64,000 nt of DNA, taken from contig JAOOLD010000007.1 in NCBI GenBank assembly GCA_028408365.1, forward strand, positions 1 to 64,000. The letters are read 5' to 3'. The stretch is from Bacteroidota bacterium. GTDB taxonomy: Bacteria > Bacteroidota > Bacteroidia > Flavobacteriales > BACL11. Under the pieces are notes generated by a model. It did no database searches, had not been told where the DNA came from, and saw nothing but the letters and a program-made list of their open reading frames with translations. The translations under genes and the position numbers were made by a program. Shown here one piece after another: positions 19,811 through 29,539 of this stretch. Every line of letters starts with the position of its first letter. Positions within the stretch are counted from its first letter, which is position 1.

Positions 19811-21244
19811 ATGAAATCTTACGATTCCACACTAAAAAATTGGCTCAACAAAGAAAAAAACGGTGTTAGTCTATTAAAAACTGTCGCAAATTTAATGTAC
19901 GACAAAGGTGTTGAACTAGTTCTTTTCAGAAACCATCTTTTAGAAATAGGTATTTCAGAACTTATGAGTTTGTTCTCATATGCTAACAAGGTTGTCAATA
20001 GAGAAGTTGATGTTAAAATAACTAACGAAATTGCAAAAGAGATATCTTCAATTGATCTACCCCCCTCAAAAATTGACATTGGTCTATTGACAGCTCAATT
20101 TTCTGAATCTAACGAAACAGACCTTCGATTATTTCTAGAAAATAAGTTATCGAAAATCATGTCCAGTAATCTTGAGTTTTCTCCAAAGGATGTTGTTTTA
20201 TTTGGTTTTGGAAGGATCGGTAGATTAGTTGCTAGAGAATTAATTAAGCAAGCCGGTAAAGGTCAGCAGCTAAGGCTAAAGGGAATTGTTGTCAGAAATA
20301 TCTCAAATGAACAAATGATAAAAAGATGTGATTTATTCAGAAATGATTCTGTTCATGGTGCTTACAAAGCTGATATTGACTTAAACCTCAAGCAAAATTG
20401 TTTAACTGTAAATGGACAAAGAATATATTTCATTGAAGGCAAGAATCCAACAGAAATTAATTATAATGAGTATGGAATTAATGATGCTCTTCTTATTGAT
20501 AATTCTGGAGCATTTACAGATAAAGATTCTTTATCAAATCATCTAAAATCTATTGGAATATCTAAAGTGCTACTAACAGCACCTGGAAAAGGAATTCCAA
20601 ATATTGTTTACGGAATAAACTCTAAGGAGCTTGATATTGAAAATTCTAAAATTGTCTCAGCAGCCTCATGTACCACAAATTGTATCGCTCCCATACTTCA
20701 CGTTATTGAAAGTGAATATGGTATTAGCTCAGGACATCTTGAAACAGTTCATTCATACACAAATGATCAGAATCTGATTGACAATATGCATAAAAAACCC
20801 AGAAGAGGAAGGTCAGCTGCAATAAACATGGTTATAACAACAACTGGTGCTGGAAAAGCTGTTACCAGAGTTATTCCAAGCTTAGAAGGTAAACTTACTG
20901 CAAATGCAGTAAGAGTTCCAACTCCAAACGTTTCTCTTGCAATTTTAAAACTAAAGCTTAAAAAGAAAACATCTGTTAATGATATTAATAATACAATGAA
21001 AAAAGCAGCCCTCAAGGGCTCATTAGTAAATCAGATTAATTATCAAGTTGACCCAGATTTAGTCTCAACTGATATTATTGGAAATAATTGTTGTGCCGTT
21101 TTCGATAGTAGTGCCACGATAATTGATGAAAGTGAATTTAACACTGTTTTGTACACTTGGTATGATAATGAATTTGGATACACTAAACAAGTCATAAGAT
21201 TAGCTAAATTTATTTCTGGCGTTAGAAGATTAACTTATTACTAG
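19811..21244 (+). CDS. gap: Glyceraldehyde-3-phosphate dehydrogenase, N-terminally extended form
   Basis: GFGRIGRLVAR; ASCTTNCIAP; YDNEFGYTKQV. Confidence 0.95.
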   Translation: MKSYDSTLKNWLNKEKNGVSLLKTVANLMYDKGVELVLFRNHLLEIGISELMSLFSYANKVVNREVDVKITNEIAKEISSIDLPPSKIDIGLLTAQFSESNETDLRLFLENKLSKIMSSNLEFSPKDVVLFGFGRIGRLVARELIKQAGKGQQLRLKGIVVRNISNEQMIKRCDLFRNDSVHGAYKADIDLNLKQNCLTVNGQRIYFIEGKNPTEINYNEYGINDALLIDNSGAFTDKDSLSNHLKSIGISKVLLTAPGKGIPNIVYGINSKELDIENSKIVSAASCTTNCIAPILHVIESEYGISSGHLETVHSYTNDQNLIDNMHKKPRRGRSAAINMVITTTGAGKAVTRVIPSLEGKLTANAVRVPTPNVSLAILKLKLKKKTSVNDINNTMKKAALKGSLVNQINYQVDPDLVSTDIIGNNCCAVFDSSATIIDESEFNTVLYTWYDNEFGYTKQVIRLAKFISGVRRLTYY

Positions 21245-21245
21245 A

Positions 21246-21833
21246 ATGAGTAATCTTTCCATTGATAATTCTAAATATTTAAAATATAAGTTTTTTAACT
21301 CTCTTTTTCTTGGAATATCAGTAGGTAGTTATATAACAATCTATAGTCCTTTAGACATTAAGACTTTTTCAATAGGTGGGATTTTTTTGGCAATTGCCAT
21401 GATTATAATTGCTAAATACTATCATAAAATAATTAATATTAATTACTTTAAAAAAATTTCTCTTACTGCTGAATACTGCATATTAATATCACTTTTAATA
21501 CTATTGATATTCTCTTACAGCTATGCAATATCTCTAGCAATATATATTATTTACCAAATTACATTTAGTTTCGGCTCATATCTAGTAAGAACTGAAACAA
21601 TGCTTTTTAATGAAAAAAAGATTATATCAAAGCTAGATGTTATAAAACAACAAGGAACATTGATTGGCATGGGATTCTCTTTTTTATTTTACAAATCAAT
21701 TGAGAGATACTTTATGATTAACGACAATGAAACACAAGTCTATTACGTTCATTTTATTCTAGTAATTGTTCAAATAATTACAATTCTGTTTTTGTCTAAC
21801 TCATTTAAGATTAAAAGACATCAAAATCAATAG
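21246..21833 (+). CDS. Integral membrane protein, about six TM segments; may be an MFS-like half transporter
   Basis: Hydrophobic ORF directly after gap. Confidence 0.6.
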   Translation: MSNLSIDNSKYLKYKFFNSLFLGISVGSYITIYSPLDIKTFSIGGIFLAIAMIIIAKYYHKIININYFKKISLTAEYCILISLLILLIFSYSYAISLAIYIIYQITFSFGSYLVRTETMLFNEKKIISKLDVIKQQGTLIGMGFSFLFYKSIERYFMINDNETQVYYVHFILVIVQIITILFLSNSFKIKRHQNQ

Positions 21834-22860
21834 TAACATTCTTTGTTTTGTGATGAGATACACAAGCTAGAATATAACCTTCTTTAATTTCTGATTCCGA
21901 AAGAGAAAAATTCTTACTCATTTCAACTTCTCCAGAAATTAGCTTTGCTTTACATGTTGAGCAAACTGCACCCTTGCAAGAATATGGAGCATCCAGATCA
22001 TTCTTCAAAGCAATGTCTAAAACTGACTCTTTGTTATTGTGTTCAGTTATTTCATATTCTTCATCATCAATAATAAATGTGTAATTACAGGAAAGATTTT
22101 CAACGTTTGATACTTCAGGGTCAACATCAGATGATGAGAATCTTTCAAAGATAATTTTGTCTTTCGTAATATCTTTTTGAATCAGAAAATTATTTAAATT
22201 GTCAATCATATTACCTGGTCCACATATAAGAAAGTTATCAGAGTTAAGCAGTTCTTTTTTGTTAGCAAAAATTTCTGATAGATTATTTTCATCTATGTTT
22301 CCAAAAAAATGCTCTTCAATGTTTAAGTCTGAGTAAAACTTAATGATTTGTAATCTGCTACTGTATTTTTCTTTTAAAGCAACAAGCTCTTCCACAAACA
22401 TTTCAGATTCTGGCGATCTATTACCATAGATTAGCGTGAAAGTGGAATCTTCTTTAGTATGAAGTGTGTCTTTTAAAATTGATAAAATTGGAGTAATTCC
22501 AGAGCCTGCACATAAGCCTAAAGATTGATTTTTTATAGACGAATTAATTTGAAAAGAACCGTTTGGTGGCATAACATCAACTGTATCTCCAACTTTTATT
22601 ATTTCATTTAACCAAGTTGACATTTTTCCGTTTTTGACTTTTTTAACACCTATTGATAGCTTGTTCTCATGCATGGAACTGCAAATAGAATATGCCCTTC
22701 TTATACTTTCGTTTTTAATCACAGATTCAATAGTTATGTATTGACCTGATTTGTAACTAAACATTTGAGTTAAATTTTCTGGTATATCAAAAGAAATCTC
22801 AACAGCTTCGTCAGTCAGTTTCTTAATATCAGAGATTTTTATTGAATAGAATTTTGCCAT
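21811..22860 (-). CDS. paaE: Phenylacetyl-CoA epoxidase reductase subunit PaaE
   Basis: RRAYSICSS FAD motif; CKGAVCSTCKAKLISGEV 2Fe-2S motif; divergent from paaA. Confidence 0.93.
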   Translation of the reverse strand: MAKFYSIKISDIKKLTDEAVEISFDIPENLTQMFSYKSGQYITIESVIKNESIRRAYSICSSMHENKLSIGVKKVKNGKMSTWLNEIIKVGDTVDVMPPNGSFQINSSIKNQSLGLCAGSGITPILSILKDTLHTKEDSTFTLIYGNRSPESEMFVEELVALKEKYSSRLQIIKFYSDLNIEEHFFGNIDENNLSEIFANKKELLNSDNFLICGPGNMIDNLNNFLIQKDITKDKIIFERFSSSDVDPEVSNVENLSCNYTFIIDDEEYEITEHNNKESVLDIALKNDLDAPYSCKGAVCSTCKAKLISGEVEMSKNFSLSESEIKEGYILACVSHHKTKNVTIDFDVF

Positions 22861-22870
22861 AAATATTATG

Positions 22871-22941
22871 CAAAAATATTAATAATTATTTTTACAGGAT
22901 AACAATCTTGTATTTTTTAAAATAAAAATTATTTAATTTTG
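22871..22941. promoter_or_regulatory. Divergent paired promoters between paaE and paaA
   Basis: Minus: TTG (22905-22903) and TATTTTTG (22878-22871). Plus: TTG (22908-22910) and TAATTTTG (22934-22941). Confidence 0.6.
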
Positions 22942-22954
22942 TAAAAAAAAAAAA

Positions 22955-23881
22955 ATGCCAAATTCAATTTTTGAAGATAAAATAAACAAAGACTTAAAAA
23001 TCGAGCCGAGAGATGAAATGCCAGATGGATACAGAAGTCATCTCATCAGACAAATGTCTCAACATGCTCATTCTGAAATCATTGGAATGCAACCTGAAGG
23101 AAACTGGATAACACGAGCACCATCCCTTAGATCAAAAATGATATTGCTTGCAAAAGTGCAAGATGAAGCAGGTCACGGTCTTTATCTTTACTCAGCATGT
23201 GAAACACTTGGAATTACTAGAAAACAGATGATAGAGGAACTTCAAACTGGTAAAGCAAAATATTCTTCAATTTTTAACTATCCAACATTAACTTGGGCTG
23301 ATATAGGTGCAATTGGTTGGTTAGTTGACGGAGCTGCTATCGTTAATCAAGTATCTCTTCAGAAAACATCATATGGACCCTACTCTAGAGCGATGATTAA
23401 AATCTGTAAGGAAGAAAGTTTTCATCAAAGACAAGGGTATGAAATTATTTGTACTCTAGCAAAGGGCACAGACGAACAAAAACAGATGGCTCAAGATGCT
23501 CTTAACAGATGGTGGTGGCCATCAATAATGATGTTTGGCCCTCATGACAAAGACTCTAACAGATCTGAAAAAGCTCTCAATTGGAAAATTAAGAGAGAAT
23601 CTAATGACAGTTTAAGACAGAGTTTCATAGATAAAACTGTTCCTCAAGCTGAATTAATTGGACTAAAAGTTCCTGATGACAAGCTAATATGGAATGAAAA
23701 AACAAATCATTATGACTTTGGTGATATTGATTGGGAAGAATTTTGGAATGTTGTTAATGGTAAGGGATTATGTAATAAAGAAAGAATTGAACACCATAAA
23801 AAAGCTCATAATGAAGGAGAATGGGTAAGAAAAGCAGCTGTTGCTTATTCTGAAAAAAAATTGAATAAAAAGGTAGCGTAA
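22955..23881 (+). CDS. paaA: Phenylacetyl-CoA epoxidase subunit PaaA
   Basis: [44 protein letters not shown]. Confidence 0.97.
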   Translation: MPNSIFEDKINKDLKIEPRDEMPDGYRSHLIRQMSQHAHSEIIGMQPEGNWITRAPSLRSKMILLAKVQDEAGHGLYLYSACETLGITRKQMIEELQTGKAKYSSIFNYPTLTWADIGAIGWLVDGAAIVNQVSLQKTSYGPYSRAMIKICKEESFHQRQGYEIICTLAKGTDEQKQMAQDALNRWWWPSIMMFGPHDKDSNRSEKALNWKIKRESNDSLRQSFIDKTVPQAELIGLKVPDDKLIWNEKTNHYDFGDIDWEEFWNVVNGKGLCNKERIEHHKKAHNEGEWVRKAAVAYSEKKLNKKVA

Positions 23882-24165
23882 TGAGTAACCATTTGATTCT
23901 CTGGGAGGTTTTTATTCAAAGTAAAGTGAACTTACCTTACAAGCATGTTGGTAATGTTCATGCCTCAGACTCAGAGATGGCTTTACAAAATGCCAGAGAC
24001 TTATATACTAGAAGAAATGAGGGTACAAGTATTTGGGTTGTAGAGTCTAAAAATATAATTGCCTCAAACCCTGATGAATCAGAGTCATTCTTTGATCCTG
24101 CTAATGATAAAATTTATAGGCACCCTACCTTCTATGATCTTCCTGATGGAGTAAAACATATTTAA
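23881..24165 (+). CDS. paaB: Phenylacetyl-CoA epoxidase subunit PaaB
   Basis: WEVFIQSKVNLPYKHVGNVHASD; FFDPANDKIYRHPTFY. Confidence 0.96.
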   Translation: MSNHLILWEVFIQSKVNLPYKHVGNVHASDSEMALQNARDLYTRRNEGTSIWVVESKNIIASNPDESESFFDPANDKIYRHPTFYDLPDGVKHI

Positions 24166-24166
24166 T

Positions 24167-24925
24167 TTGAATTTTAGTACTGATTTCGAGAAATATATTG
24201 CTCGCCTGGCAGACAGCAATTTGATTATGGGGCAGAGACTTTCTGAACTTTGTAGCAAAGGCCCGTATTTAGAGGAAGATATCGCAATTTCTAACATCGC
24301 ATTAGACTACTTGGGTCAAGCTAATATGCTTTATGAGCTTCTCAAAAAAGCTGGAAATGGCAAGTATAGTGTTGATGATTATGTATTTCACAGAAATGAA
24401 AGAAATTATTACAATCTATTACTAGTTGAACAAGATAATGGACATTTTGGAAAAACTATGGCGAAGATTTTTTTGTACTCAACCTATCAAAAGATTCTTT
24501 ACTCCCAACTTTCAAAATCAACTAACGATGACATTAAAGCAATTGCTTTAAAGTCTATTAAAGAAGTAAATTATCACTTTAAACACTCAAGAGCATGGGT
24601 ACTAAGACTTGGGGATGGAACTAAAGAAAGTAAAGTAAAAATTCAAGAATCAATAGATGAATTATGGAGATTCACTGGTGAGATTTTTGAGAGTGATTAT
24701 GTAGAAAATAATTTGATTTCTGAAAATATTATTACAGCATCAAACACCTATTACGATGAATGGTCAAAAATCGTTAAAGATACTCTACTAGAGGCATTAC
24801 TTACAGAGCCAGAGAATGTTGTAATGCTGACCGGTGGAAAAAAAGGCTTACACACAGAAAAGCTTGGATTCATGCTCGCTGAAATGCAATATTTACCAAG
24901 AACATACCCCAACGCCAAATGGTAA
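24167..24925 (+). CDS. paaC: Phenylacetyl-CoA epoxidase subunit PaaC (TTG start)
   Basis: Position in operon; ALDYLGQANMLYE; YHFKHSRAWVLRLGDGT. Confidence 0.95.
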   Translation: MNFSTDFEKYIARLADSNLIMGQRLSELCSKGPYLEEDIAISNIALDYLGQANMLYELLKKAGNGKYSVDDYVFHRNERNYYNLLLVEQDNGHFGKTMAKIFLYSTYQKILYSQLSKSTNDDIKAIALKSIKEVNYHFKHSRAWVLRLGDGTKESKVKIQESIDELWRFTGEIFESDYVENNLISENIITASNTYYDEWSKIVKDTLLEALLTEPENVVMLTGGKKGLHTEKLGFMLAEMQYLPRTYPNAKW

Positions 24926-25362
24926 CCAAAGAAGCTATTTGGAATTTACTTTCTGAAATTCCTGATCCTGAAATACCTGCAATATCAATTGTGGAACTAG
25001 GAGTTGTTAGGAAAGTTGATATCGTTGATAACAAATATCTTGTTAGTATAACTCCTACTTACAGTGGTTGCCCTGCTTTAAATAGAATGGAGGATGACAT
25101 CAAAAAAGAACTTTCCAAGCATGATATTGATTTTGAAATAAAAACACAATTATATCCACCATGGACAACTGACTGGATGTCTCAAGAGACAAAAGACAAA
25201 CTGGAAAATTTTGGTATCTCTCCCCCTACTAAAATAGTAAAATGTCCTCAGTGCAAAAGTTCTGATGTTGAACTAATAAGTTTTTTTGCTTCGACTGCTT
25301 GCAAATCCATGTATAAATGCAACTCATGCTTAGAGCCGTTTGACCACTTTAAATGTATCTAA
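24919..25362 (+). CDS. paaD: PaaD (MIP18/DUF59 family)
   Basis: LLSEIPDPEIPAISIVELGVVR; C-terminal KCPQCKSSDVELISFF...CNSC. Confidence 0.95.
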   Translation: MVTKEAIWNLLSEIPDPEIPAISIVELGVVRKVDIVDNKYLVSITPTYSGCPALNRMEDDIKKELSKHDIDFEIKTQLYPPWTTDWMSQETKDKLENFGISPPTKIVKCPQCKSSDVELISFFASTACKSMYKCNSCLEPFDHFKCI

Positions 25363-26170
25363 ACAGTTTTCTTTTTTTATTAAATTAGCAATAAAAAATT
25401 TGATTAAAACTAGTTTTATCGATGGTGTCAAAATCATCAAATTAAATAGAATTGAAAAGTTCCACTCGTTTACTAGAGAATTAGCATTTAAACTTATTGA
25501 AGAGCTAGAAAAATCTCAAAACGATGAATCTACAAGAGCTATAATGATAACAGCTGAAGGAAAAGCGTTCTGTGCAGGTCAAGACCTTAATGAGGCTATA
25601 GAAGATAACGGTCTTGACATTGAAAGAATAATTTCTGAGCATTATAACCCATTAATATTAAAAATTAGAAATTTATCAAAGCCAGTCATTGCAGCAGTTA
25701 ATGGTGTAGCTGCTGGAGCTGGAGCTAGTTTAGCTCTTTGTTGTGACTTAATAGTTGCCAAAAAAAGTGCAAAATTTGTTCAAGCATTTTCAAAAATAGG
25801 ATTAATTCCAGATAGCGGATCATCTTATTTTTTACCAAGACTTATTGGCATTCAAAAAGCAAAAGCTTTAATGATTACCGGAGATTCTATTTCTGCTGTT
25901 GAAGCAGAAAAAATAGGTATGATATACAAATATTACGAAGATGATGATTTTGAAAAAAATAGTTTAAACCTCGTAAAAAACATTGCAAGTCAAGCTACTC
26001 TATCATTTTCATTAATTAAAAAGTTGGTTAATGAATCATATGGTAATAATCTTGAAAATCAACTTGAACTTGAAAAAAAATTACAAAAAATAGCAAGTGA
26101 ATCAACAGATTATAAAGAGGGAGTTAATGCATTTTTAAATAAGAGAAAACCTAAATTTATTGGAAAATGA
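25340..26170 (+). CDS. paaG: Enoyl-CoA hydratase/isomerase, PaaG-like; true start probably TTG at 25400
   Basis: AFCAGQDLNE; GVAAGAGASLALCCDL; GLIPDSGSS (PaaG-type Asp); in-frame TTG at 25400 before LIKTSFIDGVKIIKLNR. Confidence 0.88.
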   Translation: MTTLNVSKQFSFFIKLAIKNLIKTSFIDGVKIIKLNRIEKFHSFTRELAFKLIEELEKSQNDESTRAIMITAEGKAFCAGQDLNEAIEDNGLDIERIISEHYNPLILKIRNLSKPVIAAVNGVAAGAGASLALCCDLIVAKKSAKFVQAFSKIGLIPDSGSSYFLPRLIGIQKAKALMITGDSISAVEAEKIGMIYKYYEDDDFEKNSLNLVKNIASQATLSFSLIKKLVNESYGNNLENQLELEKKLQKIASESTDYKEGVNAFLNKRKPKFIGK

Positions 26171-27336
26171 AGAATATATCAATTATAGGTTCGGGAACGA
26201 TGGGAATAGGTATAGCTCAGATTGCCTCCGTTTATAATCATAAAGTTGTTATTTATGATAAATCCAAAAAGTCACTTAAAATTGCTAAAGAAAAGTTAGA
26301 GAAAGTACTTAATCGTCTAATTGAAAAACAAAAAATTGACAAAAAAGAATCAAAAAGAATTCTTACAAATATCAAATTTTTGGATTCTATTAAAGAAATT
26401 GAAAAAGCTGAAATTGTTGTAGAGGCAATTATCGAAGATTTAGTTATAAAAAAAGATGTGTTTCAAAAAATTGAAAATCTTGTTTCTGATAAGTGTATAA
26501 TAGCAACTAACACATCTTCAATTTCTATTACATCGATTGCATCAGCATGCAAAAGACCTGAAAGAGTTATTGGTATGCATTTTTTTAATCCTGCACCACT
26601 AATGCCTCTTGTTGAAATAATACCTGCAATTCAAACAAGTAAAGAAACGATAAAAAAAATAATGACACTTTCAGAAAGTTGGAAAAAAACGACTGTTTTA
26701 TGCAGAGATACTCCTGGTTTTATTGTGAATAGACTAGCTAGGTCTTTCTACTCAGAATCAATTAGAATTTACGAGGAAAATATTGCAAACAAAGAAACAA
26801 TTGATTGGGCGATGAAAGAGCTAGGTGGATTTAGAATGGGGCCTTTTGAACTAATGGACTACATTGGAAATGACGTTAATTATAAAGTCACTGAAACAGT
26901 TTTTAATGAGTTTTATTTTGACCATAGGTACAAACCATCAATTACACAAAAAAGACTAGTTGAGGCAGGTTTTTTTGGTAGAAAAAGTGGTAGAGGATAT
27001 TATAATTATTTAGTTAAGGAGGATTTAAAAATAAATCAGAACCGAGAACTAGCTAAAAAAATAGTGTGGAGAGTTCTGTGTATGCTAATTAATGAAGCTA
27101 TTGATGCACTTTATTTGAAAATTGCCAGTAAAGAGGATATTGATAAAGCTATGAAAAATGGTGTTAACTATCCTAAGGGATTATTAGAATGGGGTGATGA
27201 AATTGGACATGAGATAATTTTAGAAGAAATAAATAAACTAAGAAATACTTATTCTGAAGATAGATACAGACCTTCACCTCTTCTGATTTATCTATCAAAA
27301 AATGACAAAAAAATATTCGAAAATGGAGAAAAGTAA
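26167..27336 (+). CDS. paaH: 3-hydroxyacyl-CoA dehydrogenase PaaH
   Basis: IIGSGTMGIGIAQIA; GMHFFNPAPLMPLVEII. Confidence 0.93.
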   Translation: MKNISIIGSGTMGIGIAQIASVYNHKVVIYDKSKKSLKIAKEKLEKVLNRLIEKQKIDKKESKRILTNIKFLDSIKEIEKAEIVVEAIIEDLVIKKDVFQKIENLVSDKCIIATNTSSISITSIASACKRPERVIGMHFFNPAPLMPLVEIIPAIQTSKETIKKIMTLSESWKKTTVLCRDTPGFIVNRLARSFYSESIRIYEENIANKETIDWAMKELGGFRMGPFELMDYIGNDVNYKVTETVFNEFYFDHRYKPSITQKRLVEAGFFGRKSGRGYYNYLVKEDLKINQNRELAKKIVWRVLCMLINEAIDALYLKIASKEDIDKAMKNGVNYPKGLLEWGDEIGHEIILEEINKLRNTYSEDRYRPSPLLIYLSKNDKKIFENGEK

Positions 27337-27739
27337 AGTCATTGTAGATGAAATGTACAAATCTGATAAATTTAGTCAATGGCTTGGAATAGAGATAGTT
27401 GAGATAAAAGAAGGCTATTGTAAACTAAAAATGAAAGTTAGAGAAGAAATGACAAATGGTTTTGGCATAGCTCATGGAGGAATTTGTTTTTCCATTGCAG
27501 ATACTGCTTTAGCTTTTGCTGCCAACTCTCACAACGTAAAATCTTTATCGATTGAGACTAGTATTAGCTTAATTAAAAAGGTCAAAGCTGAAGATATTAT
27601 CTTTGCTGAAACAAATGAAATTTCTAGAAATAATAAAACTGCAATTTATATTGTTAATTTAACAAATATTGCTAATGAAATACTTGCCTCGTTTAAAGGA
27701 ACTGTTTATGTGACGGCAAAGAAATGGATTGAAAATTAA
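27302..27739 (+). CDS. paaI: Hydroxyphenylacetyl-CoA thioesterase PaaI; start probably internal ATG near 27323
   Basis: Hotdog motif NGFGIAHGGICFSIADTALAFAAN. Confidence 0.92.
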   Translation: MTKKYSKMEKSKVIVDEMYKSDKFSQWLGIEIVEIKEGYCKLKMKVREEMTNGFGIAHGGICFSIADTALAFAANSHNVKSLSIETSISLIKKVKAEDIIFAETNEISRNNKTAIYIVNLTNIANEILASFKGTVYVTAKKWIEN

Positions 27740-28949
27740 AAATAAAAAAATTATGAGTTACATAATTGATTCTATAAGAACTGCAATTGGAAACTATGGA
27801 GGTACACTTAAAGATGTAAGAACAGACGATTTAGCATCTATTCCAATCAAAGAGATAATAAAAAAAACACAAATAGATCCATCTCATATTGATGATGTAA
27901 TCATTGGTTGTGCAAATCAAGCTGGTGAAGATAATAGAAATGTAGCCAGAATGGCTTTGCTTCTAGCTGGTGTTCCATACAATGTTCCAGGTGAGACAAT
28001 AAATAGATTATGCGCCTCAGGCATGTCATCTGTTATACATGCTCACAGAGCTATAAAAGCAAATGATGGAGATCTATTTATTTCTGGTGGCGTTGAAAAT
28101 ATGACTAGAGGTCCTTTAGTGATCTCAAAGGCTAGTAAAGCATTTGGAAGAGATTCAAAAATGTTTGACTCCTCATTTGGTTGGAGATTTATCAATCCTT
28201 TGCTAGATAAATTATATGGCACTGATTCCATGGGAACAACGGCAGAGAACCTAGTAAACAAATACAATATTTCAAGAGAAGATCAAGATATCTTTGCATA
28301 TAATTCTCAAATGAAAGCTTCATTATCTCAAAGCAATAGTATTTTTGAGCAAGAAATTGTTAAGGTTGAAATCCCTCAAAGAAAAAAAGAAAATATAATT
28401 TTTGATAAAGATGAATTCATCAAGCCAAATACAAGTATTGAAATATTATCAAAATTAAGAGCAGCTTTTAAAAAAGATGGTAGCGTCACGGCAGGAAATT
28501 CTTCTGGCCTTAATGATGGAGCTGCTGCAATGTTATTGAGCTCTGAAGAAGGATTAAAAAAATTTAATTTAAAACCAAAAGCAAGGATAATCTCTTCTGC
28601 TGTAGTTGGTGTTGAACCAAAAATAATGGGGATAGGTCCTGTGTATGCATCTAATAAAGCACTAAATAAAGCGAATTTAAGTCTGGATGATATGGACGTA
28701 ATTGAAATTAACGAAGCCTTTTCTGCTCAGGCACTAGCATGCATAAGAGAATTAAAGCTTGAAGATAATGACCAAAGAATCAATCCTAATGGTGGAGCTA
28801 TCGCACTTGGACATCCTCTTGGAATGTCTGGTACTAGAATCATCCAAAGTGCAACTAACGAGCTAATAAGAAAAAATAAAAGGTATGCACTAATAACAAT
28901 GTGTATCGGTGTTGGTCAAGGCTATGCAACTATAATAGAAAAAATATGA
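27729..28949 (+). CDS. paaJ: Beta-ketoadipyl-CoA thiolase PaaJ; start probably ATG at 27753
   Basis: INRLCASGMSSV; NPNGGAIALGHPLGMSG; thiolase fold. Confidence 0.93.
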   Translation: MKIKNKKIMSYIIDSIRTAIGNYGGTLKDVRTDDLASIPIKEIIKKTQIDPSHIDDVIIGCANQAGEDNRNVARMALLLAGVPYNVPGETINRLCASGMSSVIHAHRAIKANDGDLFISGGVENMTRGPLVISKASKAFGRDSKMFDSSFGWRFINPLLDKLYGTDSMGTTAENLVNKYNISREDQDIFAYNSQMKASLSQSNSIFEQEIVKVEIPQRKKENIIFDKDEFIKPNTSIEILSKLRAAFKKDGSVTAGNSSGLNDGAAAMLLSSEEGLKKFNLKPKARIISSAVVGVEPKIMGIGPVYASNKALNKANLSLDDMDVIEINEAFSAQALACIRELKLEDNDQRINPNGGAIALGHPLGMSGTRIIQSATNELIRKNKRYALITMCIGVGQGYATIIEKI

Positions 28950-29539
28950 TTTACGAGTTTAATGGATATAAACCGGTGATTCATCCAAGTTCATTTGTTC
29001 ACAAACAAGCTACTATTATTGGAAATGTTATCGTTGGAGAGAATGTATACATTGGTCCTGGAGCATCACTTAGAGGTGATTGGGGGCAGTTAAATGTTGG
29101 CAACGGATGTAATGTTCAAGACAATTGTATTCTACATATTTTTCCTGGAAAAGATGTCATTTTGGAAGAAAATGCTCATATTGGACATGGTGCCATTGTT
29201 CATGGTGCACATATTGGTAAAAATTCATTAGTTGGTATGAATGCAGTCATTATGGATGATGTAGTTATTGGCAAAGAGTGCATTATTGGTGCTCTCTGCT
29301 TCATAAAAGGTGAAATGATTATACCTGATAGAAAAATTGTTGTTGGTAACCCAGCAATTATCAAAGGAGATGTTACTGATGAAATGATTAAATGGAAAAT
29401 AAAAGGAACTAAATTATATCAAGACCTCCCTCATGAGTGTAGAAATTTAATGAAAGAATGTGAGCCTCTATCTGAAATAGAAAAAAATAGAAAAGAAAAA
29501 CAAAAAATAATTTTTGAAACCTGGAAGAAATCAAAATGA
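28946..29539 (+). CDS. paaY: PaaY-like gamma-carbonic-anhydrase-family hexapeptide protein
   Basis: ATGA overlap with paaJ (the supplied ORF starts upstream at 28901); GRDGWGQLNVG-like LRGDWGQLNVGNGCNVQDNCILH. Confidence 0.88.
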   Translation: MIYEFNGYKPVIHPSSFVHKQATIIGNVIVGENVYIGPGASLRGDWGQLNVGNGCNVQDNCILHIFPGKDVILEENAHIGHGAIVHGAHIGKNSLVGMNAVIMDDVVIGKECIIGALCFIKGEMIIPDRKIVVGNPAIIKGDVTDEMIKWKIKGTKLYQDLPHECRNLMKECEPLSEIEKNRKEKQKIIFETWKKSK

